DNA of 64,000 nucleotides from Porphyromonadaceae bacterium (GCA_021372865.1 JAJFTO010000001.1:61861-125860), one strand, 5' to 3'. Shown: positions 10,679 through 19,444, numbered from the stretch's first letter. The notes: generated from the letters alone by a model not told the origin. Numbers and translations: made by a program.

Positions 10679-12784
10679 CTATTTTTTCTTCCATACAGTT
10701 ACCTGCAGCATCTGCTGCATGGTATGTCGGGAGGACTCTTTCCGAAGTCGCATAATTTCAATCGGGTCTGCCTGCATGCTGAAGTGAGGCGTCAGGATCG
10801 CTGTGATTCCTTCGAGTGAGGTGACCGGCTCTCCATCCTGTTTGAATCCACCAGGCCATTTGTCACGTTTCGTTTTGCTGACATCCCAGGCATAGTCGGA
10901 TGCCAGCAACAGCATGCCACCGTCATTCAGCCGCAAATGTATCTGTGAGAGAAACAATTTCGGGTCGCTCAGCTCTTCCAGCAGTGCAGATACCACAATC
11001 AGGTCATATCCCGTATAGTTGGGTTTCAGGTTCATTGCATCGGCCTGCATAAACAATATCTTTCCTTTTGAATCGCTAAGTCCGAAATCATTGAGTACCA
11101 CATCGCGATAAAATACCAGTTCCCCTTCATCCTTCATGGTGTAACGTACATATCCCTGTTCCTGCAACTGAATGGGAATCCTGATCATGCGTGCGGTGAA
11201 GTCGAGTGCGGTCACATCGTTGTATGTGCGGGCCAGCTCAAAAGCCAGCCGTCCAGTACCCGCATTCAGATCCAGTATCCGTTTGTCAGGCTCACCCCGC
11301 AACAGGTCGTGAACGATATCGGCCAGCTGTAGGGGAAGATTGCTTTCTTTCGTAAATGTATCGCCCCAGTTTTCTTCGCAGGAGCGTGTCACCTCTTCAT
11401 CCGTTTCGTAGTCGGCCTGCTGTATTTTCAACGGTGCATCGGACTGAATATAGCGAAATCCCGCATGCTGGTAAAAGTGTCTGCGAAAGGCGTAGCGCGA
11501 GTGGAGGGTGGCTTCGTTTCCTGTTGATATCCAGGAACCGCCTTTGATCAGGTTGTGTTTTCCATCGAAAGTAGGGGTCGAAAAATCGTCGTACATCGGA
11601 TGTACCCTGAAGCCAGGGTATCCTGTGATGGGCGTTTCAGTCCACTGCCACACGTTACCCACCACGTCGAAGAAGGGTCCCTGTGCGAACCGGTCTACCG
11701 GACAGGGCGACGTAAAATATTCCAGGTTGATGTTTCCCGGGGCCTGTTCCCAGTCGGTTACATCACTCAGCTGAGCTGTCTGATGCAGTCGGTACCACTC
11801 TGCCTCGGTGGGCAGACGATACGCTTTTCCTGTTTTGGCACTCTTCCAGTTACAGAAAGCCTTTGCCTCCAGGTAGTTCACCTCCACCGGCCAGTTCCAG
11901 GGCATCTCTGTCTCTTCGGCCACCAATCGAAGCCTATATTCTTTCTCATTCTTTTTCCAGAAAAGGGGCATGGTTGCCTGTTTAAAGTTACGCCAGTTCC
12001 ACCCTTCTTCTGTCCAATACTGTTGCGTAAGATAACCTCCATCCTCCACAAATGCCAGATATTCACCATTGGAAGTAAGATATTTTGCGGCCGCAAAACC
12101 GGATATTTCTTCCTCACGACAGCCATATTCATTGTCCCAGCCATACAGCGGGTGATCTGAGGGTTTACCCAGCTGTATGGTAGCGCCTGTTACCGGAATC
12201 AGCTCATTTTCAGGTGTTGCACCAGCATCGGGACAACGTTCACCGAACAGTCCCGGTGTCAACAGTTCCAGCGGCAGCTGTCGGATCAGTACCGACGAGG
12301 TCTCGAGATGTATTCGTTCGTGTTCGATTCCCATCATGATCATCCAGAAAGGGTTGTCCCAACCAATGGGTAAGTCGAGGAGTGTATTGTCGATCACCTG
12401 CAGAATTATTTTCTTTGCTTCGTCGCGATAGGCACGTACTTCCGGTACCGGAGGCCAATCGTAATGATTATTATCCAGATCATCCCAGCTCATCTCATCC
12501 ACACCAATGGCAAAGATGGACTCGAACTTAGGATTAATACGCCTGTCAATAATCCTGGCCAGGTAAAGTTTGTTGATGAAAAAAACGGCAGTATGGCCGA
12601 GGTAAAAAAGGATGATATGGCGTAAGGGGTCACCCCTGTGATAAAAAACCGCATCCGATTTCAGCTGGGTATACAGCAACTCATCTATCGCCCAGGTTTT
12701 CAGGAAATAGTTCCGTATTTCCTGCCTTTTTCCTTCGGGATTTCCCGTACGCAAATTGATTGTTTTAGTAATTAACTCGTTCAT
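10679..12784 (-). CDS. ovoA: 5-histidylcysteine sulfoxide synthase with C-terminal methyltransferase (OvoA)
   Basis: Bifunctional ovothiol-pathway enzyme. The N-terminal part joins cysteine to histidine using non-haem iron and oxygen; the C-terminal part would N-methylate the mercaptohistidine product. The 701-aa protein has three parts in order: a DinB-like helical domain with the iron ligands H64 (YLGHTAVF) and the HxxxHxE motif H155/H159/E161 (GIEHERIHLE); a formylglycine-enzyme/SUMF-like domain (YRLPTEAEW, GNVWQWTETP, IKGGSWIS); and a class I SAM methyltransferase (ILDLNAGTGRLAFEL). Length and domain order fit full OvoA. The ATG at 12784 is preferred over an upstream TTG. A GNAT gene lies 80 bases upstream; the downstream lyase OvoB is not adjacent. 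EgtB would lack the third domain, so OvoA is the better call. Confidence 0.9.
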   Translation of the reverse strand: MNELITKTINLRTGNPEGKRQEIRNYFLKTWAIDELLYTQLKSDAVFYHRGDPLRHIILFYLGHTAVFFINKLYLARIIDRRINPKFESIFAIGVDEMSWDDLDNNHYDWPPVPEVRAYRDEAKKIILQVIDNTLLDLPIGWDNPFWMIMMGIEHERIHLETSSVLIRQLPLELLTPGLFGERCPDAGATPENELIPVTGATIQLGKPSDHPLYGWDNEYGCREEEISGFAAAKYLTSNGEYLAFVEDGGYLTQQYWTEEGWNWRNFKQATMPLFWKKNEKEYRLRLVAEETEMPWNWPVEVNYLEAKAFCNWKSAKTGKAYRLPTEAEWYRLHQTAQLSDVTDWEQAPGNINLEYFTSPCPVDRFAQGPFFDVVGNVWQWTETPITGYPGFRVHPMYDDFSTPTFDGKHNLIKGGSWISTGNEATLHSRYAFRRHFYQHAGFRYIQSDAPLKIQQADYETDEEVTRSCEENWGDTFTKESNLPLQLADIVHDLLRGEPDKRILDLNAGTGRLAFELARTYNDVTALDFTARMIRIPIQLQEQGYVRYTMKDEGELVFYRDVVLNDFGLSDSKGKILFMQADAMNLKPNYTGYDLIVVSALLEELSDPKLFLSQIHLRLNDGGMLLLASDYAWDVSKTKRDKWPGGFKQDGEPVTSLEGITAILTPHFSMQADPIEIMRLRKESSRHTMQQMLQVTVWKKK

Positions 12785-12864
12785 GTGAAACAAAATAAAT
12801 AGAATGGTTGATTAATGATATTTGAACCGGCATTGTATGAGAATAAAACCAGGTGATAACCCGT

Positions 12865-13419
12865 CTATGCCGGAGGGGAAATGGATAATTTTTTGTGTAA
12901 ATAGATCTTTTTCATCTCAAATGATTCACCGGAAGCATGTTTCTTTGTTTGTGTGATGGTTGCCACAGGATGAAATCCCAGTTTATCGTAGAGCGACAAG
13001 GCGGGTTTGTTCTCATCCCATACACGGATCACCGCATCGGTATGGGTCGCTGCGGCCCGGGAAAACAAATCGCCGATCATTGCCGACGCTATTCCTCTGC
13101 TACGCATTTCAACATGTACCATCACCTCCGAGATATAAAGGGTAGTATCGGGCGGCACATCGGCTACCTCGCCGGCAGGGAAATCCTCATCGTACCGCAA
13201 GGGTAAAGCCAGGAGCGCACCGGCGAGCCTGTCGCCGGCGAAAGCCATGACACCCATCCCGCGGCGTACCATCTCATCGAGTGTACTTTCCGCTTTTTGC
13301 GGATCGATATGCTGCGCATATTCGCCCGTGGTAAAGGCATGCAGGTAGAGCTGAACAATCTGGGAACGAAATTTCGGATAATTGAACTCGTTCAAAACAA
13401 AAAGACGGATTGGTTCCAT
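12865..13419 (-). CDS. GNAT-family N-acetyltransferase
   Basis: A 184-aa acetyltransferase of the GNAT fold. The acetyl-CoA loop is visible in VHVEMRSRGIASAMIGDLF, and the C-terminal LSLYDKLGF pattern is typical. The acceptor is unknown. I choose the ATG at 13419; the frame continues to a GTG at 13431. It is directly upstream of ovoA on the same strand with an 80-bp gap and no terminator seen, so the two may be co-transcribed. That would hint at a link to a thiol or amino acid, but this is only context. Confidence 0.85.
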   Translation of the reverse strand: MEPIRLFVLNEFNYPKFRSQIVQLYLHAFTTGEYAQHIDPQKAESTLDEMVRRGMGVMAFAGDRLAGALLALPLRYDEDFPAGEVADVPPDTTLYISEVMVHVEMRSRGIASAMIGDLFSRAAATHTDAVIRVWDENKPALSLYDKLGFHPVATITQTKKHASGESFEMKKIYLHKKLSISPPA

Positions 13420-13596
13420 ATCTGTGTACACTGCACTGTTTTATCTGTGAACAAATAAAGAGGAGGGATGTTCACGTCGATGACCATCATTGTGTTTGTA
13501 CACGCATTTATAGTGTATTCCTGCATCGGGAGAAAAAATATTTATCCAGATTTTATTGAACAACCCCGCCCTGATAATCGTTTTAACTAAACCTGG

Positions 13597-13612
13597 CCAT
13601 CCTTTCGGATGG
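13597..13612 (+). other. perfect hairpin CCATCC-TTTC-GGATGG upstream of the alcohol dehydrogenase
   Basis: A 6-bp perfect stem with a 4-base loop 43 bases upstream of the alcohol dehydrogenase start, in the 235-bp divergent gap between the GNAT and dehydrogenase genes. It has no T-run after it, so it is not a good terminator; an operator or 5'-UTR stem-loop is possible. No clear TAnnTTTG promoter was found in this gap. Confidence 0.35.
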
Positions 13613-13654
13613 ACATAAGCAACTTAAATTTAACTTGTAAAAGAATATAAACAG

Positions 13655-14815
13655 ATGAAGAATTTTATTTTTCAGAACCCAACAAAACTGGTTTTTGGGA
13701 AGGGGGAGATCGCACGACTGTCGGAACTGTTACCGGATGACAAGAAACTGATGGTTACCTACGGAGGTGGCAGTGTTACCAGAAACGGCATATACGACCA
13801 GGTAAAAACAGCACTCAAGGGACATAACTATATTGAATTCTGGGGTATAGAGCCCAATCCGCGTGTGGAGACCCTTCGCAAAGCAATACAGATGGGTAAG
13901 GAAAATCACGTCGATTACCTGCTGGCAGTGGGCGGTGGATCGGTACTCGATGGCACCAAGCTCATAGCAGCCGGCATTGCAACAGATGCAGATGCATGGG
14001 ATATTGTATTAAGTGGTATCGCAAAAAAACAGATACCTTTTGCATCGGTGATGACGGTACCCGCCACAGGATCTGAGATGAACGGAGGAGCAGTGATTAC
14101 CCGGGAGGAAACGAAAGAGAAATATTCTTTCGGAGGTGATTATCCGCAATTCTCCATTCTCGACCCTGAGGTAACCTACACCCTCTCTGAACATCAGATT
14201 GCCTGTGGCCTGGCTGATGCATATACCCATGTGCTGGAACAGTATATGACCACACCGGGGCAATCACGCATCATGGACCGCTGGGCTGAAGGTGTGCTGT
14301 TGTCGATCTTAGAGATTGCACCAAAGATCAAAGCCAATCCCCGGGATTATGACCTGATGTCCGACTATATGCTGGCAGCCACGCTGGCATTGAACGATTT
14401 TATCCGCATGGGAGTTACCCAGGATTGGGCCACCCATCAGATAGGACATGAACTGACAGCCCTCCATGGTACCACGCACGGACACTCTCTCGCCATCGTG
14501 ATGCCCGGCTTGTTTCGCATACTGAAAGATCAAAAAAAGGCAAAACTGCTGCAGTATGGTGAACGTATTTTCGGTATCACAAAAGGATCTGAAGATGAAA
14601 GGGCAGACAAAGCCATTGAAATGACGGAAGCGTTTTACCGTTCACTCGGTCTGACCACCCGCCTGTCGGAGGAAGGCATCGGGAAAGAAACCATTGAAAC
14701 CATTGTCCATCGCTTCAACGAGCGGGGTGTAGCCTTTGGTGAAAACCACAACGTGACCGGCGACGTAACAAGGAAGATTTTGGAGAGTTGTTACCTCGCC
14801 TACAGCCATGCCTGA
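13655..14815 (+). CDS. iron/zinc-containing alcohol dehydrogenase (YqhD/BdhA type)
   Basis: A 386-aa group III metal-dependent alcohol dehydrogenase reducing aldehydes with NAD(P)H in the cytoplasm. The nucleotide loop GGGSV is at residues 37-41 and a second GGGSVLDG at 93-100. The metal ligands expected from YqhD are D188 and H192 (DAYTHVLEQ), H261 (HQIGHELTA) and H275 (HGTTHGHS). Length is typical of the family. Substrate is not deducible; YqhD relatives detoxify short aldehydes. It stands alone, with 152 bases before the next gene. Confidence 0.92.
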   Translation: MKNFIFQNPTKLVFGKGEIARLSELLPDDKKLMVTYGGGSVTRNGIYDQVKTALKGHNYIEFWGIEPNPRVETLRKAIQMGKENHVDYLLAVGGGSVLDGTKLIAAGIATDADAWDIVLSGIAKKQIPFASVMTVPATGSEMNGGAVITREETKEKYSFGGDYPQFSILDPEVTYTLSEHQIACGLADAYTHVLEQYMTTPGQSRIMDRWAEGVLLSILEIAPKIKANPRDYDLMSDYMLAATLALNDFIRMGVTQDWATHQIGHELTALHGTTHGHSLAIVMPGLFRILKDQKKAKLLQYGERIFGITKGSEDERADKAIEMTEAFYRSLGLTTRLSEEGIGKETIETIVHRFNERGVAFGENHNVTGDVTRKILESCYLAYSHA

Positions 14816-14967
14816 AAATTCTGTCCACTGTTTCATGGAGTGATGGGAAAGATATGGGTGATGCCTTCCGAAGGACGAAGCTTATAAAAAAATGTCAGAA
14901 TAAAACAATTATTGATAACAGGTTGTTGTAAATAAGATAGATCTCAAGTTTACTAAATAAAAAAACA

Positions 14968-16203
14968 ATGAAGCATTTACATATTACAGCATTCCTTGTT
15001 ATGATGTCTTTTTTTCTGTCTGCCTCCTGTAATGAGCAGAAGGGAAATTCACAGGAGGCTCCTCCGGATGTCCTGCCCCCTGTGGAGACACAACGACCGA
15101 ATACAAATTACACACCCGCGTTTGAAGGACAGACACGTATAGCAGGGGTAAAAACAATTACCCCGTACGAGGTAAATGTCATTACACGTGAGCTTTCATC
15201 ACCGTGGGCTGTCACCCATCTACCCGACGGGAGGCTTGTAATCACTGAAAAAGCCGGGACAGTACGTCTCGCTACTACAGATGGCCTGGTGAGCGGAAAG
15301 ATTGCCGGTTTCCCGGAAGTGGATGACAGGGGACAGGGCGGACTGTTGGACGTGGCTCCTGCACCCGACTTTTCCTCCAGCCGGATGCTTTATTTCACAT
15401 TGGCCGAACGTACTCCCCAGGGCTCCCTTACTGCGGTGGGCAAAGGGAGATTGTCTGATGACGAGAAAAGTATAGAAAATTTCCGGATCATCTACCGGGC
15501 CATTCCCTATTATGACAACAGCATGCATTTCGGCAGTCGTCTTATTTTTGATAAAAAGGGGAATATCTTTGTTTCTACCGGTGAACGGTCCGATCTGGCT
15601 ACCCGCCCCAACGCACAGAAGTTGAGTACGGCCCATGGCAAGGTGGTCCACATCACCCCCGAGGGTAAGCCGGTATCAGATAACCCATTTGTAAACACAG
15701 CCGGTGCACTCCCCGAAATCTATAGCTACGGCCATCGTAATCCGCAGGGACTCGATATCCATCCTGTCACCGGTGAACTGTGGCTCAGCGAAATGGGACC
15801 CCGAGGCGGAGATGAGATCAATCTGATCAAACCCGGCAAAAACTACGGCTGGCCTGTCATCACCTACGGTATTGAATACAACGGCAACACCATTGGTGAC
15901 GGCATCACCCAAAAAGAAGGGATGGAGCAGCCAATTTATTACTGGGATCCTGTTCAATCGCCCAGTGGCATAGCCTTTTACAGTTCCAATGCGATACCCG
16001 AATGGGAAAACAACCTTTTCGTCGGAGGTTTGAGCAGCCGACATATTGCACGACTGGTCTTCAAGGGGAACAAGGTGGTGGGTGAGGAACGTTTACTGGA
16101 AGAAGAGGGACAGCGTATCCGGGATGTGGCTGATGGAAAAGACGGAGCACTCTATGCCGTGACAGATGAAGGTCGGCTCTATCGGATTACAAAAAAACAA
16201 TAA
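14968..16203 (+). CDS. PQQ-dependent sugar dehydrogenase family lipoprotein
   Basis: A 411-aa six-bladed beta-propeller of the soluble glucose/aldose (YliI) dehydrogenase family. It is exported as a lipoprotein: hydrophobic signal, then a lipobox ending LSAS with Cys21. Family segments are visible: SSPWAVTHLPDGRLVITEK near residue 80, HFGSRLIFDKKGNIFVSTGE, and YGHRNPQGLDIHP followed by LWLSEMGPRGGDEIN. YliI-type enzymes need the cofactor PQQ; no PQQ synthesis genes are in this window, so the cofactor may be scavenged or the role may differ. It is 12 bases upstream of the exported aldo/keto reductase, so the two are likely one unit. Confidence 0.85.
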   Translation: MKHLHITAFLVMMSFFLSASCNEQKGNSQEAPPDVLPPVETQRPNTNYTPAFEGQTRIAGVKTITPYEVNVITRELSSPWAVTHLPDGRLVITEKAGTVRLATTDGLVSGKIAGFPEVDDRGQGGLLDVAPAPDFSSSRMLYFTLAERTPQGSLTAVGKGRLSDDEKSIENFRIIYRAIPYYDNSMHFGSRLIFDKKGNIFVSTGERSDLATRPNAQKLSTAHGKVVHITPEGKPVSDNPFVNTAGALPEIYSYGHRNPQGLDIHPVTGELWLSEMGPRGGDEINLIKPGKNYGWPVITYGIEYNGNTIGDGITQKEGMEQPIYYWDPVQSPSGIAFYSSNAIPEWENNLFVGGLSSRHIARLVFKGNKVVGEERLLEEEGQRIRDVADGKDGALYAVTDEGRLYRITKKQ

Positions 16204-16215
16204 AAATATACAGAC

Positions 16216-17208
16216 ATGAATAAACGCGAATTTATCAAACGCAGCGTCGCCGGTGCTATGGCTATCGGTACGACAGGAACGGTATCCAATGTGTTTGCCC
16301 ACACCACGGATACGCAAAACATCTCCTTAAACAAGGGCCTTAGACGGAAACTGGGAAAAACCGGATATGAAGTATTTCCGGTGGTCTACGGAGGCATCGT
16401 TTCAAGAAAAGACGGGCAGGCAGCATCGGACAATTATGTTGCCTGGGCACTGGACAGAGGAATCAATTATTTCGATGTGGCTCCATCCTATGGTGATGCG
16501 CAGGAGAAACTCGGAATCTCACTGAAACCTTTTCGAAAAAATAATTATCTGGCCTGCAAGACCACGCAACGCTCCAGGGAAGGTGCAGAGAAGGAGTTTG
16601 AAGAATCTCTGCGGTTGCTGCACACCGATTACTTCGATCTTTACCAGTTGCACAGCCTCACTACAGCCGAAGACGTAGACAAAGCATTTGCACCCGGAGG
16701 TGTGATGGAGATGATTGAAAAGGAAAAACAGCGCGGGCGCATCCGCAAGGCAGGATTCTCCGCTCACTCGCAGGTGCAGGCATTGCGGGCCATGTCGATG
16801 TACGACTTCGACACGGTGATGTTCCCGATTAACTGGCAGATGGACATGCTTGCTCAATGGGGCTCAGGCGTTGCCAAAGAAGCCAAACGACGAGGCATGG
16901 GTGTGATTGCCTTAAAAGGGTTGGTACACCGCAAATGGTTGAATGACGAAGAACGGAAAAGTTTTCCCAAATCATGGGTAAAGCCCATTGACGTGAGTAA
17001 TCCGGAAATGGGTATCGCCGCATTGAAATATACCTTCAGGACAGGCGCAGATGTGATTGTTCCGCCGGGCGATTTCCGTAACTTTGCCTTCTGTGTGGAT
17101 CACATCGAGGAGATTGTAGACAAACCGCTCACGACAAAAGAAAAAAAACTTCTCGAAAATGAGTTCCTTGCCGTAAAAGACTTTCCCTTTTTCAATCCAC
17201 AGGCCTGA
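16216..17208 (+). CDS. exported aldo/keto reductase
   Basis: A 330-aa aldo/keto reductase with an N-terminal export signal. The start NKREFIKRSVAGA resembles a twin-arginine signal but has Lys-Arg in place of Arg-Arg, and is followed by a hydrophobic stretch and a likely cleavage near NVFAHT. The catalytic tetrad is recognisable: Asp and Tyr in YFDVAPSYGDAQ, Lys in YLACKTTQRS and His in DLYQLHSL. NAD(P)H enzymes with Tat signals fold in the cytoplasm with cofactor bound before export. It is 12 bases behind the sugar dehydrogenase gene, suggesting a shared periplasmic redox role. Confidence 0.87.
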   Translation: MNKREFIKRSVAGAMAIGTTGTVSNVFAHTTDTQNISLNKGLRRKLGKTGYEVFPVVYGGIVSRKDGQAASDNYVAWALDRGINYFDVAPSYGDAQEKLGISLKPFRKNNYLACKTTQRSREGAEKEFEESLRLLHTDYFDLYQLHSLTTAEDVDKAFAPGGVMEMIEKEKQRGRIRKAGFSAHSQVQALRAMSMYDFDTVMFPINWQMDMLAQWGSGVAKEAKRRGMGVIALKGLVHRKWLNDEERKSFPKSWVKPIDVSNPEMGIAALKYTFRTGADVIVPPGDFRNFAFCVDHIEEIVDKPLTTKEKKLLENEFLAVKDFPFFNPQA

Positions 17209-17214
17209 TTTTAA

Positions 17215-17265
17215 AAAAAAGCCCGGCAAACGAGGTTATCTTCCCTATCGGTTGCCAGGCTTTCA
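17215..17265. terminator. bidirectional terminator between convergent genes
   Basis: AAGCCcGGCAAaCG pairs with CGgTTGCCaGGCTT across a 17-base loop. It is flanked by an A-run on the left and a short T-rich stretch on the right. It lies between the plus-strand aldo/keto reductase and the minus-strand VOC gene and can serve both. Confidence 0.75.
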
Positions 17266-17300
17266 ATTTACACTGCCTTTGCAGTTGATATATACAGGAA

Positions 17301-17729
17301 TCAGGATTGTGTCAAAGGATAATTAATCATCCACCAGATACCGTAGCGGTCTTTGAAACTTCCAAAATAGTCGCCCCAGAACATTTCTTCCATGGGCATC
17401 TCCACTTCACCCCCGGCAGAGAGTTCGTTGAAAAGCCGATCGGCTTCTTCTCTGCTATCAGGCATCAGACTGATGTAATTGTTATTCCCTGACTTGAAGT
17501 GTGACTTCACATGACTCGACACATCTGATCCCATCAGGACATCATTTCCTATCGGTAGACTCACATGCATCACCAGGTTGCGATCCTCGTCGGGGATTGG
17601 CATCCCCTCCATGTTTATTTCTCCCATTTTGGAAAAATAAGAAAATTCTCCGCCAAAAACGGACTTGTAAAAATTGAAAGCTTGTTCGCATGTACCGTCA
17701 AAATTGAGGTAGGGATTTAATTTTGTCAT
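17301..17729 (-). CDS. VOC-family protein (PhnB-like)
   Basis: A 142-aa protein of the vicinal oxygen chelate superfamily, related to PhnB and glyoxalase/bleomycin-resistance proteins. Visible features are the opening LNPYLNFDGTCEQAFNFY, the LMGSD segment and the terminal FGSFKDRYGIWWMINY, where the last metal-ligand position usually lies. No function can be assigned. The frame runs on to 17789, but the ATG at 17729 gives the typical start MTKLNPYLNF. Upstream there are two 11-bp direct repeats. Confidence 0.85.
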   Translation of the reverse strand: MTKLNPYLNFDGTCEQAFNFYKSVFGGEFSYFSKMGEINMEGMPIPDEDRNLVMHVSLPIGNDVLMGSDVSSHVKSHFKSGNNNYISLMPDSREEADRLFNELSAGGEVEMPMEEMFWGDYFGSFKDRYGIWWMINYPLTQS

Positions 17730-17732
17730 AAC

Positions 17733-17758
17733 TTGTAATTGATTAATTTGTAATTGAT
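17733..17758 (-). repeat. two 11-bp direct repeats upstream of the VOC gene
   Basis: ttgtaattgat occurs at 17733-17743 and 17748-17758, 15 bp apart start to start, directly before the VOC start codon. A partial copy (ttgtaa) follows at 17766. This could be a tandem regulator site or plain AT-rich repetition. Confidence 0.4.
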
Positions 17759-17833
17759 AAAGAAATTGTAAAGAATATAAAAGCAACATGATTTTTGGGG
17801 TACTCCCCTGTTAATAATTTCACTTCCTTCTGA

Positions 17834-18673
17834 TCATTCAGCCGCTTCCTGCAGTCTCTGTATATCCAACTTCCGCATGGTCATCATCACCTCCATAACG
17901 CGGGGAGATTTTGGCAAAAGATCTTTCATGATAACGGGTGTAATCTGCCAGCTTACGCCATACTTATCCCGCAGCCAGCCGCACATACTCTCCACGCCGC
18001 CGTCGGCAGTGAGTTTTTCCCAGTAATGGTCCACTTCCTGCTGTGTATGACACTCAACCACAATCGACATCCCCTCGGTAAAACTGAATGCATGCGGATA
18101 GGAACTGTCCATGACCATCAGCAGATAGTCGTTTATTTTGAACTCTGCATGTTGCACATTTCCAGCTGTCTCACCTTCGTTGCCGGTATACCTGAGAATA
18201 CCTCTTTTTTCGGATCCCGGAAAAACCGATGTATAAAAATCGATCGCCTGCTCCGCTTTTCCATTCTGCTCACCCACGAACATGAGCGTAGGGACAACCT
18301 GCTGACTAATATCTTTCTCCCCGCCGGTATAAAGTTGCCACGATACACCAAAACGATCTTCTATCCAGGCATATTTGCGGCTGAAAGGATAAGAGTCGAG
18401 CGGCATCAGTTCCCTGCCTCCTTCTACCAGCTTTGTATAAATTGTTTCCACTTCTCTTTCGTGGGTCGTAAGATACATCAGTGAAAAAGAGGGGTTTGGT
18501 CGGAACATATCACCGCCGTTCAACAGCATGATCCGTTGTCCCTGCATTTTCAATACATGCACCCATTGATTTTGATCCACTATTTCAGTCTCAGGAAAAA
18601 CAGATGCATAGTATCCGGCCATTTCGCCTGCGTTGTTGTTGCACCAGATACATGGGTATATCAATTTGTCCAT
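17834..18673 (-). CDS. tandem VOC-domain protein (PhnB-like, two domains)
   Basis: A 279-aa protein made of two PhnB-like VOC (3-dmu-9_3-mt type) domains: the first at about residues 3-118 (opening LIYPCIWCNNNAGEMAGYY, closing WIEDRFGVSWQLY) and the second at about 128-255 (VVPTLMFVG, closing LRDKYGVSWQITP). The repeated (R/K)(F/Y)GVSWQ motif shows the internal duplication. Function unknown. It has its own promoter and is 105 bases upstream of the other VOC gene on the same strand. Confidence 0.85.
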   Translation of the reverse strand: MDKLIYPCIWCNNNAGEMAGYYASVFPETEIVDQNQWVHVLKMQGQRIMLLNGGDMFRPNPSFSLMYLTTHEREVETIYTKLVEGGRELMPLDSYPFSRKYAWIEDRFGVSWQLYTGGEKDISQQVVPTLMFVGEQNGKAEQAIDFYTSVFPGSEKRGILRYTGNEGETAGNVQHAEFKINDYLLMVMDSSYPHAFSFTEGMSIVVECHTQQEVDHYWEKLTADGGVESMCGWLRDKYGVSWQITPVIMKDLLPKSPRVMEVMMTMRKLDIQRLQEAAE

Positions 18674-18704
18674 AATTATATTTATTTAGAATGAATCTAC
18701 ATTG

Positions 18705-18712
18705 CAAATATA
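18705..18712 (-). promoter_or_regulatory. -7 box of the tandem VOC gene
   Basis: Read on the minus strand this is TATATTTG, matching TAnnTTTG, 32 bases upstream of the start codon. No TTTG is seen at the expected -33 distance. Confidence 0.5.
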
Positions 18713-18801
18713 GAGCGGATGGGGTAAAAAACACTTATCTTATGGCAAGAAAACAGATTGAATCAAAAAAAAAGGACCAGACTGCCCTTTTCAAAAGAAA
18801 A

Positions 18802-19404
18802 TCATCTTGTTGCAAGAAAACTCCCTTTCGAGAGTTCTTTTCGTATCCGGCTCAGTGAGGTGTCGGTGATGCCCAGGTAGGTAGCAATCTGTTTCAGGGG
18901 TGCCTGGCGGATCACCTGCGGTTTTTCCCTGATAAGCTTCATATAGCGCTCTGCAGCTCTTTGGGTGATCATTTCCACGGAACGTTGTTTAAATTGTGAA
19001 AGCCCTTCTGAAAACCAGGCACGCCCCCACTCGCTCAGTCCCGGTATGGTGTGAAACAATTTCTCAAATGCTTCAAAATCTATTTCCCAACAGATGCAAT
19101 TGGTCAGTGCCTGAATCGACTCTTGGGAAGGATTACGCTTAAACAACGACAAAACTTCGATGACCACCTCCCGTTCTGTAAAGAAGTGCGTCGTGATCTC
19201 ATTGCCCTCATAATCAACCACAAAAGAGCGCATCAGTCCGCTTTGCAGAATCAGATAACTGCCGGGTTTCTCTCCCTTTTTCAGGTAAAAATCCCCTTTT
19301 TTGTATGCAATCTTTTTGTGTAGTGAACTGATTATAAGCAGATCGTCTTCTGTCAACAACGGGTGAGTATATACATGCTGAAGTATCTTTAGTTTTTCTA
19401 TCAT
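18802..19404 (-). CDS. Crp/Fnr-family transcriptional regulator
   Basis: A 200-aa regulator with an N-terminal cyclic-nucleotide-binding-type beta-roll (KKGDFYLKKGEKPGSYLILQSGL) and a C-terminal helix-turn-helix (APLKQIATYLGITDTSLSRIRKEL). No Fnr-type cysteine cluster is visible, so it is not an iron-sulfur oxygen sensor. Bacteroidetes carry many such proteins with unknown ligands. It lies 40 bases downstream of the TIGR01777 gene on the same strand, so it may be co-transcribed with it. Confidence 0.88.
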   Translation of the reverse strand: MIEKLKILQHVYTHPLLTEDDLLIISSLHKKIAYKKGDFYLKKGEKPGSYLILQSGLMRSFVVDYEGNEITTHFFTEREVVIEVLSLFKRNPSQESIQALTNCICWEIDFEAFEKLFHTIPGLSEWGRAWFSEGLSQFKQRSVEMITQRAAERYMKLIREKPQVIRQAPLKQIATYLGITDTSLSRIRKELSKGSFLATR

Positions 19405-19444
19405 AAAGCTCCCTTGATGTTATTGTTTTGCGATCATGCCATTT

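Noticed and set aside
11555..12160. 201-codon plus-strand frame
   Set aside because: Antisense to ovoA, whose three domains and catalytic motifs are clear.
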